NCBI GenBank assembly: GCA_013397455.1 | Contig: VYZB01000024.1 | Span: 358,168 to 422,167, forward strand | Origin: Crotophaga sulcirostris | Taxonomy: Eukaryota > Chordata > Aves > Cuculiformes > Crotophagidae | Reading direction: 5' to 3' | Length of the DNA stretch: 64,000 bases | Part shown: positions 32,274-46,200 of the stretch, one piece after another | How the letters are laid out: every line of letters starts with the position of its first letter | Position numbering within the stretch: the first letter of the stretch is position 1 | The notes under the pieces: generated by a model | Told to the model about the DNA's origin: nothing | Seen by the model: the letters and a program-made list of their open reading frames with translations, nothing else | Databases searched by the model: none | Position numbers and translations under genes: made by a program

Positions 32274-34949
32274 CTATCTGAAAAACATGTTCTTCAGAAA
32301 AATGCAGTCTCTTAGAAAAAATTTAACTGAAAAGTTGGAGGAGAATTGGTTCTGCTTTAGCTCAAACCTTAATACCAGGTTTCTGATAACTGTATATTTT
32401 CATTAACAACAATACAGTACAATAACCTTCCTGCTTCAGGGATCTTTACAGATGCTAATAATCATGCTAATAATCACTTGCTGTTTTGCATATGTGTTGT
32501 GCATGCTTGCCGTATTACACTCAGGAGTGAATTAGACTTGAACTGTCTGAGTGTAGTTCACAAGTTTACGGCAAAGCTTTCTGATTCCCTTTGCATTTTA
32601 TTTAAGCAGAAGTTAGAGCAATCAGTTGGTGGCAGTAAACACTAAAAAAAAAAAGGCTCTTTGAAGTTTGGAGCTACTCTCAGATGTGGAAGCCCAGTCT
32701 GGGCATTGTTGTCCATGGGTGGGCTGCCATGGCTGGCTAAAGTACTTGTGAACCCAACAAAGCTGTGGATAAGCACAGTTATCTCCATGCTTTTCTGTAT
32801 TAGGATGTATATATAACTATCTAAGGATGTTCCCGTCCTTTTCCCTTTCTGCTTTCATCCACAGCTTTTGTGTCTTTGCTAATTTCTGGTGTTTTTCATC
32901 ACCTTTTGTATTAACTAACATCTAATATGGCTTGCTGAGGATTTAGTTTAAGCATACCTCCAAGTCTAACACCAAAAAACACTGTTGGCCTTTCACATAC
33001 ATATTGCACAAACATAGTTCACAAAATTGATCAAAATTTGTGTTCTCATTGTGTTATAGAGTGGCGATTAATGAAAATATTAAAGACTGGGAAAAAAAAA
33101 ACCCTAAAAGCCATATTCTAATAAAACTGCAAACATTCTGGGCAAAGTCAACTCCATAGTAGTTCTGACATGTACGATGGTTATATGATAGCTCATGACC
33201 ATCATTATCTTGGACTTAACAAACCCCAGTCCTTCACTAGCAGTGAGCACAGTGAATCATACTTGCATAGTCCTATTTTGCACAGAAACCTAGGATGATG
33301 CAAAGACTGAGACAGTGAACGGCCTTGTGAAGCTCCCTGCTGAAAACCTGCTTGAGAGAGGAGGTCACAGATATCTGTCTTCATGCTTACAGAAGTGGCC
33401 AGGCTTTTTCTATCTGAGAAATAAATAAGTCTGCTTCCTCTGTAGGTTTGCTTTTCTTAAGAAGTGAGTAGGAGGAGAGAGGGGCAGAGAATGAGTATAG
33501 ATTAAGTGTTTTATTTTGTTTCCCTCATGAACTCTGTTAATAAAACTAGTCAGAAAGCAGTTCTCTGCAAATACTGCCCTCCTCCTCTCTGAAACAGAAC
33601 ATGGAGACATGTTAAGGGGTACCATTGTCCTAGCTGAAAGATCTACTTTTAAAAGTTGTCTTCAGTGTAGATATAGATTAGATCTAAGTGTGTTGTACGC
33701 AAAGAGAGGAACTTCATTTTCTTCTGATGCAGGAGGCAGAGCTCAGGGTGTCAACAGTGGTCAGGTGCCTCCAATTCTACCTTTGAACACTTCTCTTTAC
33801 TTCCTTGTAAACAAGACATTTTTTTTTACCTCTGAGACTTTCCACGTGTTTAATTTGTAAAATCTTTCAGTAAAACTACTATAATTCACCTAATTACAGC
33901 ATGAATATTCAGGAGAAGTAATCTTAGTTAAGCATTTATTACATTCAAGATTGGGATTTAAGGCACATTGACAGAGTGCATTAGCACTGCACCTAGTTCT
34001 TGCACTGTGATCTCTTTTTAGCTTGCTTCTTCTGCCATAGGTAACAGATTGAATTTAATTAGTTTATTTTATTATTATGCATTTTCTAAAAACTAAGCAT
34101 CCCTACTTAGGAAGCTATTACTGTATTTTCCACTAAATTTGTTTTTACTGTTTTCTCTGGCACATCTCTGACACAAACAGTGTTTGGACTGATTGCTGAA
34201 ACTCCTCTCCAGACAGCAAAGGGAAAAATCCATGGCTTTTTATTTCCGCATACTCTGTGCTTGTGCTAGAGTGACCTACTTAAGCAACTCTTAACTTTTT
34301 TTTTCTCTCATAACTGTGTGGGGAAAGAAGCGGATGATGAAACAGCATGATCGTTTTTTCATTTATGTTTTTAGGAACTCCCAGAAGAATAAGCAAAAGG
34401 TATGCAAGTGGTAGCGTTCACACACTCATTCCCACGTTTTAAAGAATAAACAAGCATTTTGTGATGCAGTGTAACCTCCTGCATTACACAGACAATTAAC
34501 ATTTCATTTAATGTCGGTGTCCCTATGCTAAACCCAGTGACTTGTCCTGGACTAAAGCATCCACACTAGCATCCACATTTGATCTAACATTTGCAAGAGA
34601 CAGTGAATCCACCCATGCTAAAGAATACTTACCTGTTAACATGAGGATAATTATTCCCACTCTTTTTGTCTTCAAGGCACAACCAGAACATTTTTAATCT
34701 AAATTTGTGTGGCTTTAACTTCAAGCATTTTTGTTGTAACTTTCTCGTGATGGGATAATGATATCTGCTATTGGTGCTTTGCCTCTGTAATGGTTCTAAT
34801 ACATTTCCTAATCTAAGAATTTACAGCTTATTAATTTTCATGTTCTTTCCTTTGGAAAGAGAAGTTGTAATGGAGCCATGTGTTTCTTTATGCATGTTCT
34901 TCACAAGCAGTGTTAACCCTGTGAAAAAGATTAGTATGTTACTTGAAGA
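32274..34949. other. intergenic, no feature recognised
   Basis: AT-rich sequence. A short duplication (ATGCTAATAATCA twice) occurs at about 32452-32477. No gene was recognised. Confidence 0.6.
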
Positions 34950-35622
34950 CAAGAACTTGGGGTGCTGGTGGATGAGAAGCTCAACATTAGCTGGCAATGT
35001 GTGCTCGCAACCCAGAAAGCCAATTGCATACTAAGTTGCATCAAAAGAAGTGTGACCAGCAGCTTGAGGGAGGTGGTTCTTCCCCTCTGCTCTACCCTTG
35101 TGAGACCTCACCTGGAGGTCGCATTCAGTTCTGGAGTCCTCAGCACAGGAAAGGCACGGATCTGTTACAGCAAGTCCAGAGGAGGCTCACAAAGATGATT
35201 AGAGGGCTGGAGCACCTCTCATATGAGGAAAGGCTGAGAGAGTTGGACTTGTTTAGCTTAGAGAAGAGAAGGCTCCTGGAAGACCTTATAGCAGCCTTCC
35301 AGTACTGAAAGGGGGCCTACAGGAAAGCTTGGGAGGGGCTCTTTATCAGGGATTGCAGTGATAGGATGAGGGGTAACAGTTTTAAGCTGAAAGAGTGGAG
35401 GTTTAGATTAGCTATTAGGAAGAAATTCTTCACAATGAGGGCGGTGAGGCCCTGGCACAGATTGCTCAGGGAAGCTGTGGGTGCCCCCTCCCTGGAGGTG
35501 TTCAAGGCCAGGTTGGACGGGCTTTGAGCAGCCTGGGCTGGTGGGAGGTGTCCCTGCCCGTGGCAGGGGGGTTTGACTAGATGATCTTTAAGATCCCTTC
35601 CTACCCAAACCATTCTATGGTT
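34950..35622 (+). mobile_element. CR1 retrotransposon, 5'-truncated, end of ORF2 plus 3' UTR
   Basis: The longest recent-type CR1 copy in the window (about 670 bp). It starts inside the C-terminal part of the reverse transcriptase frame (GGGTGCTGGTGGATGAGAAG at nucleotide level; [19 protein letters not shown] in translation). It runs through the conserved 3' region and ends CCCAAACCATTCTATGG. Stops and frameshifts break the frame, so it is inactive. Confidence 0.92.
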
Positions 35623-38600
35623 GTTTGTACAAAGGTACAACAGCATCATGTGAAATACCTAAAACCAGGAAGAATTGAAGTGTATTTACTCACAGCCTCT
35701 GAGTGATTTAAAATTTGTTGCACGTTTAAACCAAGTCAAACCTGCCTTAAGTACACTTGTGGGTTTACCTGAGCTTGTGTGATACTCCCTATATGCTTCT
35801 CTCACACCTGCTGCTGTGTTAAACAATCCCAGAGTTGTGTATGTTTGTATAACTTGTATTTTTTCCTGCTGTTTCATGAAAGAGACAAGCTGCTTTTTCC
35901 CTCTTCTCCAGTTATTGGATTATGAAATTTGATCAACAGGATAGTGACCTGGGTATGTCTTATTGCATTTGCCTCTAACTTTATTTGCTGAAATGAATGA
36001 ATTAAATTCCTGTAGTCTGTAAATGTAAGGAATATTTACACATTCTTACACCATTTTTTTGTGTAATGGTCTTTTCTTCAGAGTCTTCATTGTCCCTTTC
36101 ACAATGTGAAAACAGTGTGCAGCCACTGCTTTCTGCAGCAGCTGAGTAACTTCCCTTCCCTGTACATCTGAAAATCAAAACACCATGTTAGATCTTTCTC
36201 CTACCCTCCCTTTCCTACTCCCCTAGCATACCTGAACATAGTTCATAACCCTTTCTTGTAGGCCCTCTGTATGATTTTCTGCCAGTGCTTTTTGTCTCTG
36301 TGGGCTGGAAGTGCAGTATTCAGTATTTTTTTCCTCTATAGTGACCTTCTGCTGAGCTGAATTCAATGGTGCCATGGTTGAAAATGGACCATTCTTGAAT
36401 AACTTCCTTGTGTATCTGTCCTCATAGCTCAGAAGGATTTCCAGGGCAATATTACTTGCACATTTCCTGTGCAATGATTTTCTGTTTGTTTTGATTTCTT
36501 TTGTGTAACAATATGTGTGCAACTAATTCCTGAGAATCTCCCTTAGAAACCTTACTATGTTTCAGTTGTTCTTATTAGATATTTACAACAGTTGACTACA
36601 AAAATCATAATCCTGCAGATAAATACTAGCTTTTTTTCACAGTATTATTACCAAATTTTACTAGCAGTTGTTTTTTTGTGAAATTATGTTCAATTTTGAG
36701 ATTATTTGCAATGACTGTTAATATTTTTAGTTGTAGTTGGAAATACCTTTAATATTTCATTGTTGTCATCAGGAGACTTTAGTATGTGGTTGTATTTCCA
36801 CATATGCAGTAGGACCAATGTGATTTATATTTCTCCATAAATATATGTATAAACTCACATTTTTTCTTCTTACACCTTTGCTGCTTCTTTGGGGGAATAT
36901 ATAAGTTCCATATATCACCACCATTCTGAACACTTCAGATAAGTCATGGAAATCATAAATTATGTTGGCTGAATACTACAGTTAAAAAAATCAGTCTGTG
37001 TGCGCGTATTATTATATATATTGAAGGAGGGTAATCAGCTGTCAAAATCACTTGCCAAAAGTTGTGCTGAGTTTTCTAATGTTTAAATCCAGTTCAGCAG
37101 TTTTTTCAGAATATCTTTAATTCAGGAGTTTTCAGCCCATTTTAATGGATTACCTGCCAGCAATAACAAATGGTAACTAGGATAAAACTGCAGGTTGTCA
37201 GGAAGCTTAAACTTTACAGCAGTCTGCATTGCTGTTGTAAAATTTGTAGGGGTCTGTGAACTGAAAAATATGACAACTCCTGATAATTCAGAAAGGATTT
37301 AATTCACACAGTGTCTACAGCCCATGTTCTGCAGGAAGAGAGAATAGCTAATCACAAGGTTGCCTTCTGGCTCTCTAATCTGTAAAGCTCCTTGTAATTA
37401 GAGAACTATCCCCAGCTTCAGGCAACCTGGGTCCAATTCTGCTTCTTGCCTCTGACTGACCACATGATGTAGAGTCACTGACACAGGAATGGATCATTAA
37501 CTGCCTGTGATGACAGTTAATTGTGAATATAAGTGTCAGCTTCTTTGTAAGAGACAGGGAAGGCTTGGCTTTGCTAGGGAACTTGGGTGTTTGACAGTTT
37601 GAAGAAGACACACTAGAAGATATTTTGTGATTCTAGGTATTCAATATTGTCCCAAAAGTCAGTGTGCAGCTGCACAAGCCCCTTTATCTCTCTCAAACTT
37701 CTGTAACTGTACAGGAAGTATCCCTCGGGCCCTGGCAAAGTTGAGTGTCTTAACTTGTAGGATTTGTTTGTCTCAACAGCACCGGACAGGCTTGATAGTA
37801 CAACCAGACTGGAGTTTCTGCAGTATGTCTTGAGGTTTGACCTTTAGACCAATCCAATTAAAGATGGGATTTGATTTCCAGTCTTTACTTATGGGTTTGG
37901 AAAACAGAAGCTACAAGCGAAACAAACAAACTGTAATCCTGTATGTATTTAACATAATTCCATGCAATTACTTTTGCACCCATCCTCTCTGATTGCCTGA
38001 GCTGGTTCTGAGGGATGCGGACATCGCGTCTGTTCTGTCTTGGGCCTCCCAAAGCTCTGGCTCATCGCTAGCCCAGCGGGGAGGGGGAAGTTGACTTGTC
38101 CCCTCCTTCATCCTGGGCACTGCCCCTCCGTCCACCTCCTCAGATCCTGCTCCCCCTGTCCAGCTCTCACTTGTCTTCTTCCTTGAGTGTTTTAGGGTTT
38201 TATTTGTTTCAGACTGTCATGCTGCCGTAATGTTTACCCTTTCTTCAGGGAGATCTTGTGTTTGGCTTTGCTTTGGTTCTTTAACTATAAAATGAAGATG
38301 ATGGTGTGTCGCATTGCAACAGAGCAGTCCATTAAGCAGCCTTTCCTTCTTTCCTTCTCGTTCTCACATTCTAATAAATTTTTTACTTTCGTTCCATATA
38401 CTTTTCTCCAGAACGATTCTTTGAAAACACCTCCCTCGCTCCAGCACTCAGTCATAGACAATGTCTCCCAAACATGCCTGCTTTGGAACATTCTGTTTTG
38501 GTCTAGCAGTGCTCAAGCACTTGTGTCCTGCAATGATAAGCATATTACAATAACTCACATTTTTTCATTTCTCATTCGTCTATTTTCTGAAGTCTCTAAA

Positions 38601-41600
38601 GAGAGATTTATAGAGACTACACTGTCTCATCTTCCATAAAACTAAGGAAAAAAATTAATGGGTAATAAACTAGGAAAGGCCTCTGCACTGATGTTTAATA
38701 GCTTGAGTCTGCTGATTACAGTTAAGGTTTTCCTAGATTAAATCTGAGCAAGTGTGAAGAGAAGCAAGCACAGTGAAGGGGCTGTATATAAGCAAATCTC
38801 AAATAAGAGGCAAATCTGGGGAAGCAGAAAAGAGAGATAGGAATAAAGGATGTGTGTGAAGCCAAATAAGCAAAAAAATAGTGCTTCTTATTTGCAGCAT
38901 CTGGAGACACAGCTAGCTAAATTTCGTGCAATTCTCTGAGGTCTGTGCATGTCCTCTCAAGGTTCTGCAGTGTATTTTTTGGTAGCATTGTTGTTCCTTA
39001 TAAGAAAATATGGCAGGGTTCTAGTCTTGTCACAGCTAATATTTATATAAATTCTGGATTGCCAGATTCAAGAACATTGAATTAAGGTAATGTACAACAG
39101 TAAGTGATGTGTAGTTTTTGTCATCATTGTGAGATATGTATATGGATATATAAAGTCTTAAGGAATGTCAACCTCCTTCAGGGAGCAAATCATTTATGAT
39201 AATGTCAGGAATTAGAGATACAAATGAAGATCCACAACAGAGCATGTATAATCCAGAGGGGAAAAAGAGTCTCTGCAGGAGAGAAAAGCTTCCATAGTCT
39301 ATGGAAGAGAAGCTATATTTAGGCTGGTACAAGAACACTTAAGATTTATTAAATATGTTAATTATAGTATAGAAGAGCACCCAAACATGGGTTTCATAAT
39401 TCCTGTGAGTGTTCACACTATTCACGAGTTCATTATTTGGACTAGTAGATCGGAAAGGCTCACCAGTGTTTGAGATAAGAGATGCTCTTCTAAAATCTTG
39501 CATCTGGTGGGAGGTAACAAGAATGGAGCCACAAAAACCCGACGTGCTGGAAAAAAGGGGCTTTGTAGACTGGGTCGTGAGCAGTCATGTTTCGGTGTGC
39601 AAAGTGACTGTTTGGTAAGGCAGAGAATGCTGACAGGAGGTCATGGGGTAGAGCAAAAATAAGTTGCAGATCCCAGAATATGCAGTGTGGTGTGGTGGAA
39701 CTGAAGGGAATTGCTCAGACCTCCATGTTTCAGGATCCTACAGTATCTGTGGTGTCAGATGCATCCTCTGGGGCCAGTGGGTATCTGACAGCCCATTACT
39801 GTCTCAAGACCTGAAGTAAATCTAATTAATTAAAATACTTTCTTTTCACTAATACGTGCATATTTTTTTGTTGAAATGGATTTTTCCTAAGTATAACAAA
39901 AATGCAAAAGGAAGTTAAATTAGACACATCATGCAGGATGCAGAGGTCTAAAAATCAGACTCTGCTGTAATGTTTTCCATCAGAATAAATCTTAATGCAA
40001 TGAAATCAACCTTAGTTTTTATCATGACAATGTCTATGTGGCCATTTATTTAAAAAGGTGTAATTTATATGTTCTAAGTGTTGACTCTGATTTAGAAGTA
40101 GAGTTGAGAGTCAATGCTTTATTCCTGCAGGAATTCTTAGAATTGCATTACATACATATGCACATAAAGGCTCTTCTTGGCTTCTGGGAACCATATGGAA
40201 AGCACCCTTTCCAAAATTCATGTCATGATCCTTCAGATGTCCTTTCTGATCAGGCTTTATCAGTACATATAAAAGAATATTGAACTACAAAGCACTTAGC
40301 CACGGGAAATGTTTACAAGCTACCAATAGTTTTCATAGCATTGGCTATTGTTTTCAAAATATTGCAGTTGAACACTTCAACTATCATGAAGAAATTTGTT
40401 TTTGCTACAATGTTCAAGAAATAAATATGTAAATTTGTGAATCAGATACTTCCCAGCTGCGCAACAATAGCAGGATATGAAATCCCTCTCTCAGACTGGA
40501 AAAACAAGTGCTGCTGGAGATCTGACCTATTATTATCTACTGAAGCCAACAAAGAGCCTGCTGCTGACTTCAGCTGCAAGGGCTTTGGATCAGCTTTTGA
40601 GAGCTGCTGCATGCTCCCCGTGCAAACGAACAGCATTATCTCCTTGGTTTGTACACAGCAGATATTGGCACTTTAGTCTTGGAGTAAACAGCAAATTGCA
40701 AATTGTACCTATCTGCTTGGCATTTTCAGTAAATCTTGGTCTGTGTTTTAGGGTAACAAAGCAATGTGATATCAGTCCTTGAACGAGATCTTTTGTCTAT
40801 TCTGCAGGAGCTACCGTTTTGTGCATTTTTAAGACTATGATTAAGCAGTGGGTACAGGTGCTATTTAGCTGGGCCACAGTTACTTTGCATCGTTTCTCAG
40901 TGAAGATAAAGACCTGGTTTGGCCTGTCCTTGTTAACACAAGGCACTCAGAAGCATAGAGGATCCTGCTCACTAAGAGGAAAGGAGGCTGAGCATTTTTA
41001 TAGGTTTATATGTCATAAACATAGCTAAGGTGTTACTTGCCTTGGATGGCAAGTTGCACTTTAAGATCCAACCCATGAGTTCAGCTGCAAGAGGGACAAA
41101 AAGGGTGAGGTTTAGATCTGGATAGGCAGAAACCCTGCAAATAAATCCTTTACAAAGTAATAATACACCCCCCTCCCCCTCAATCTGCATCTGTGTCATG
41201 GAACTGTTACTATTTGTAATAACATGAATCTGGAGTAACTCTGTCAGTGAGACCAGAATTTGGCCCCAAAAAAGGCAAATCTAAAGGATATTCACTCTGC
41301 CTGCTGGTACTTACTTCCTCCTCTGTCTGTCCCTTTCTATTCTACCTACATACACACAAACACACACATTCTCTGCCTTGTTTTACTTCTCTCTTGCTGC
41401 TGCTTTTGCCTCTCTCTCTCTCCTCTTCTTTAGGGAGCTGTAAAGAGGTGTCACAGGCAGCCTCACCACAGTCTTGGCACTTAGGCCCCTTGAGCCCATA
41501 CGCAGGCCTATAGACGGGGTATATATAGACAGCATATATACACAGGTGTACAGACAGGGAGGAGAGCAACAGAGAGACAAAAGATAGAAAGCAGTTCTCT

Positions 41601-41936
41601 ACCTATAAAAACAAGCACTTTTTGCCTTTTCTTTATTGTCCAGTGTGAAGGAGGCTGTCGGATCATGTTTCCAACTTAACAGGAGGTCACCATCCCAGCT
41701 GGATCCTGGTTTTCCCCAATATCCTTAGCTCAGTTTGATCTGCTTATGTGAGCATGCAAGAAGCAAAGAAAGATGGGAGAAAGTGAACCCAGGCAGTTGG
41801 CTGAAGACAGGACCCCATTTTGTTCCTTGCCACAAGGCCTTCTAACACCTTTGTGCAACTGAGCATACCGACAACTGCATTGTATCAAAAGAGGTTCCAG
41901 AAATGATAACAGAGCTCAGCAGTGTAAAAAAAAATC
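35623..41936. other. intergenic between SRI and the STEAP4 3' end
   Basis: No gene was recognised. A CT-rich simple repeat (about 41408-41430) and short CA- and TG-rich runs (41350-41372, 42475-42515) lie at its edge and beyond. A further minus-strand AATAAA at 41632-41637 could be a distal STEAP4 poly(A) site. Confidence 0.6.
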
Positions 41937-41942
41937 TTTATT
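41937..41942 (-). terminator. candidate STEAP4 poly(A) signal AATAAA
   Basis: On the minus strand CAATAAAG lies 1.0 kb beyond the STEAP4 stop and is followed immediately by a U-rich run. A second AATAAA is 54 nt upstream (41996-42001). Either could end the transcript. Confidence 0.5.
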
Positions 41943-42935
41943 GTAGTTAAAGTATCTATAGTTTCATAGAATATCTATAATATTGCTTCCAAAGGTTTAT
42001 TTTTTTGAAAAATCAACAATATTCTCTTCATCAGATATAAACATGACATATAATACAGCCCCCTGATATTTCAGGATATTCCTTCAGTTTTGTTCCTTAC
42101 AACTCAATGCTTACACAAAAAACCACTGACCAATATTTGCCTGTACTTATAGAGAAGCTTAGGCTTGTGAGCACGTCTCACATCTTTCTCGCATTTTGGT
42201 CTCTCCTTCATCTCCTTGCCCCCCGAGTTTCTGGTAGAGCACTACAAGCAAGGATCCTTGGCCCATACATTTTGATCATTAGAGTTCCTGTACACAAACC
42301 AAATAAATCTTACTCAACTATCTCTAAGCTATGACATAGGTCTCTTTTGGATCAAATCTTAATGGAGGATAAACTAATACTGGAAGGAAGAGAGTTGTTC
42401 CTCAACCAGCATCCATCCTGCACCTGTTCTATGGGTGCTGGTGGCTTCCGGAGGTGGGAGCGGAGTGTGAGTTCATGCGTGTGTGCATGTGGATCTGTGT
42501 GGATGTGTGTAGGTGCATGTAGACCTGAGTCCCAGTGGGGAGGATAGGAAAGAGGAACAGACACCATCTAACATGGGCTCTGGTTCTGCCCAGCCCTGGA
42601 GAAGGTTTTGAATGACAGAGGAGGGACTTGGAGCACCATTTACTTCTCTCATACCCTTCTTTGGAATGGAGGGTGAATAGGTAAGGGGGAATATACTGTG
42701 CAAAAGAAAGGGCCTTCATATACATGAAAGCATGCCTGTATTGCGGGAACTCAAGGACCTCCATTTGATTTGTATTTTAAGCTTGTCATTGGGGTGGCTT
42801 TGTTACTCAGGGCCTGGCCAAGTGTTTCAGTTTTTCTCAAACTCTCCAGGTAAAGGAGGCTCAGGAATTCATTTTGATATGCATTCATAATATTATTTTT
42901 GTTGTTCTTCTCTTTCATAATACAAGCTAGTCTAA

Positions 42936-43205
42936 TTATACAGCAGACTTGTTGGCAATGTAATTTGACTGTTCTGAGTATCGGGGATTCCTCTCCCAGC
43001 CCTGACGAATTCGCGTGAGAGGTTTGTCCAGACAAGGAAATACCAGCACAAATTTGACAACCAGTACAATGCATGGAATAATGAGGGACAGCATATAGGC
43101 ATTTGGAAGATACCATCTGTACGATGATGGGCTCAGGAACCAATTTCCGCCATAAACCAACGTGTGTGCAGTGCACAAAATCAGTGTCAGATATCCCAGT
43201 TTGGA
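42936..43205 (-). CDS. STEAP4: STEAP4 last coding exon, membrane segments 5-6
   Basis: This exon has 89 codons plus TAA (residues 384-472). It starts [20 protein letters not shown] with the second haem ligand His397, then helix 6 and the conserved [12 protein letters not shown] tail from PRY to NKSAV follows that human STEAP4 lacks. An overlapping 184-codon frame (42751-43305) is an out-of-frame shadow. Confidence 0.95.
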   Translation of the reverse strand, partial: SKLGYLTLILCTAHTLVYGGNWFLSPSSYRWYLPNAYMLSLIIPCIVLVVKFVLVFPCLDKPLTRIRQGWERNPRYSEQSNYIANKSAV

Positions 43206-46200
43206 CTAGGAGAGAACAAAGGAAAGAAAGAAAGAAGTGGAGTTTAAACCAGTAAATTAAATCATAACAAATGCAGGACACAGTAAGCTTTGTAGAATGT
43301 GCCAACTTTGGGACTAATTAGGGACTGCCGAAATAATTGGAGATTGTTTTATATAGTATAGAGGCTTTTATTGTTTTTTTATAAAGATTCATTCAAATGG
43401 TTCTAGGTGAAACACACTTCGTTTTATTTCTCCATCAGCAGTTTTGATAATTTTTGCTAATTCACACATACTTCCTAGTGGTGGTCATATTTTTGAAAAT
43501 GCAAAGAAAATGCTGCAATTCTGTGGAAATATTCGACCTTTTATATGCTGTAGTGCTAATCCATCCAGAACTACCATACTGTGCAAGTTTTTGGCCTTGA
43601 CAAAGCATTCACTGATAGTAATTTCCCCTTCCCATGCCTCCCCTCCCCTGCCAGCCCACCTCCTGTCGAGGCATGGCAGCTTGCACCAGGCTTCCTCCAA
43701 ACAGGGGCTGAGATTAGAGTGTTATCCAGGGCAGCCTGTTTATAGGCACAGCCGTTTTTAGAGTCTGCAGAAACTGCAGATTCTCTTTAGATGCTTGGCA
43801 CTGAGAGGATCTGAGTTTATCTTTTCAGACCCATTTTAACTGAATTATCTTGTGAACCAACAACATTGGCCCAATAAATGGCTAAAATATTTTGAGACTT
43901 AGTATAATTCTGGAATTTGATAATTCCACAATGACAGCTTTCTGTTTGTCATTTAGGAGCTTAGGTCTTCCCAATTTTCTCTTGTTAATGCAGTAGTCCC
44001 CATGAGCAGCCTTCAAAGCAGTTTTTTTTTTTTATAGATGAGCTGTATAGCTCTGTATTTTTTTTTTCACTGTGTGATGGTGGATACTGCACACAACACA
44101 TTTGGACATAGTAATGGAGGAGAAGATGAGGAGTTTTCCAGAATAGAGGGAAGAAATTTTTTTAGAATAAGCCTTTTTCTTACCTGTACAAATCGAAATT
44201 CTCGCCAGTTGACATTGTTGCTTACTGAAGGCAAGGAAGTTATTCCCAGAAGAACAAATAAAAAAAATCCTAAAATCCCCAGAGCCAAATAAGAGTCACT
44301 AAGCCAGGCGTAAGTGGTGTTGAGTGGTTGTGTTTCATTTTTCATTGCCTGAAGAAGGGAAAACCGAGTATATCTTAGTGATAAGAGTTTTAGGATCAAT
44401 ATACAGAAAAAATATGCTTTAAGGTAACCAGGAGGTAAATGTTATATAGTAACACTCTGAAAATGATTGGAGATTTACTTGGAATGCTTACTCAAAAGGC
44501 AGAATAGGCATATTACATATAGGTTCTATGTACCTATAATTGTGGTGTGTGTTTTGTACAACTGTAGAACTACCACTGAGGACAGATATGTGATCCTTTG
44601 TTGTTCAATAAGGTCAGAAATTCAAATATGTGCCATTTTCAAAGGCAAAATGTGTGCCATTCTTAAAGGTTTATGGAGAAATACGGAAATATGTTTCTTT
44701 AATGTTTTCATTTTTCCTTGCTTATTTTATTAATATGTAAACTTCCTAGGAAGAAGACTGAGGCCAGAAATCATCTCAACTTAACATAATATCAACAAAC
44801 TTTGGATATACTGATGGTTAAAAGGATCACAGAAACAAGGAAAATAACCCTCTTGTTAAGAATATGAAGCTGTCCACATGAATTTCTGAAGTTCAAGATA
44901 GAAGGTAGTATTTGTAACAGGGTCAGAGGAAAGGAAGACAGAGCAGGGAACAAACTTACCTGGGAGAGGATTGAACTGCTGGTTCTCCATCTTACAAAGG
45001 AACGAATTGGGATAACAAGAGTGTACAAAACGTGCAAAGAAGCAAATGCCAAGGCTACCAGTCCAAGTTGTTTCCTACACAGCATCCATTTGTCCAACCA
45101 GTCTGGGAAGCGGCGGTATTTGGTACCTCTGTATAACTGAAGAATTGCAGCAAGTACACCAGGAAGATAAACCAAGGCAAGGAGCATGAGTGCCAGTACA
45201 GGGCAGATCCGATTTGGAATGGAAATTGCAATAAAAAATGAGAAGTCTTTTTTTTCATAAACATAAGAGTAAATTACATCGCGAATCAAACAGTAGAAGA
45301 AGAAGAATGCAGTTAGGCCAAGGGACAAAAAGATGGGAAACTTCCACATTGGAAAGAGCTGCAGAGGGTAATTTTCTATTTCCTGAGCAGCCAAGAGTGA
45401 TCCCTGATCTAATGGAGTGAGGCCCAGTGCACGAACAATATCCATCACCATTTGTTTTGCTTCCATGTCATCTCCACAGACAAACACCTGCAACCAAAAA
45501 CAAATAGAAGTTTTATTGAGACAGGCCTCTGTGACATTCTCTGCTACTGTCCTGCCTGGATATGGATGATGAGCACAAGCTTCCTGGGCTACTTGTTGAC
45601 TTCCCTGCCGGCCTTAATTTATATAGGCAAAAAGTAGCCTATAGGTACTTTCTTGGTCAACAGGTCCAAGAGCTAATAACATGAGTCTTTTCTTTCGGGA
45701 AGGAGATTTTTTCAAGTGGTAAAATTTTATATCTGAAAAGAACCATGTATAACGCAGTACAAGTCTTTGCCTGGAAGACTTGAAGTACTCTTCTGAAGAC
45801 CTGCAAACAGTTTGTAAGCACAAGATTTTGTAGGAGCAAAATTTTCAGTTGTTGCTACAGTGATCCCTAAAGACTCCAGGGAGCTGGGAACAGAGGTCTT
45901 TAAAGCATGATTGTCCTATCACAAAAGTAATTATTTCTTTAGAAGTCTAGTAAAACAGTGAAGAAACCATCTTTTCTGTGAGTCTGCAAACACTCCTTTT
46001 GGAAATGGGAGCAAGGGGGCAGTATTGGCTCTTCTTGATATGATGAAGGCTTGTAAAGTCTAGACTTGGAAGTCTTTGGGTCTTTAGCCTAGGCAAAACC
46101 ATCTATCTGGCAGCAGAAAGCATAGTTAGCAGTGGTTTGGGTAGCTGCTGAAACTGTGTATCGTACAAGAGCACTATCCCTCATAGTGGCAGAAAACCAA

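Noticed and set aside
42751..43305. 184-codon minus-strand open frame
   Set aside because: It overlaps STEAP4's last exon in a different frame and has no homology; the true frame ends at 42936.
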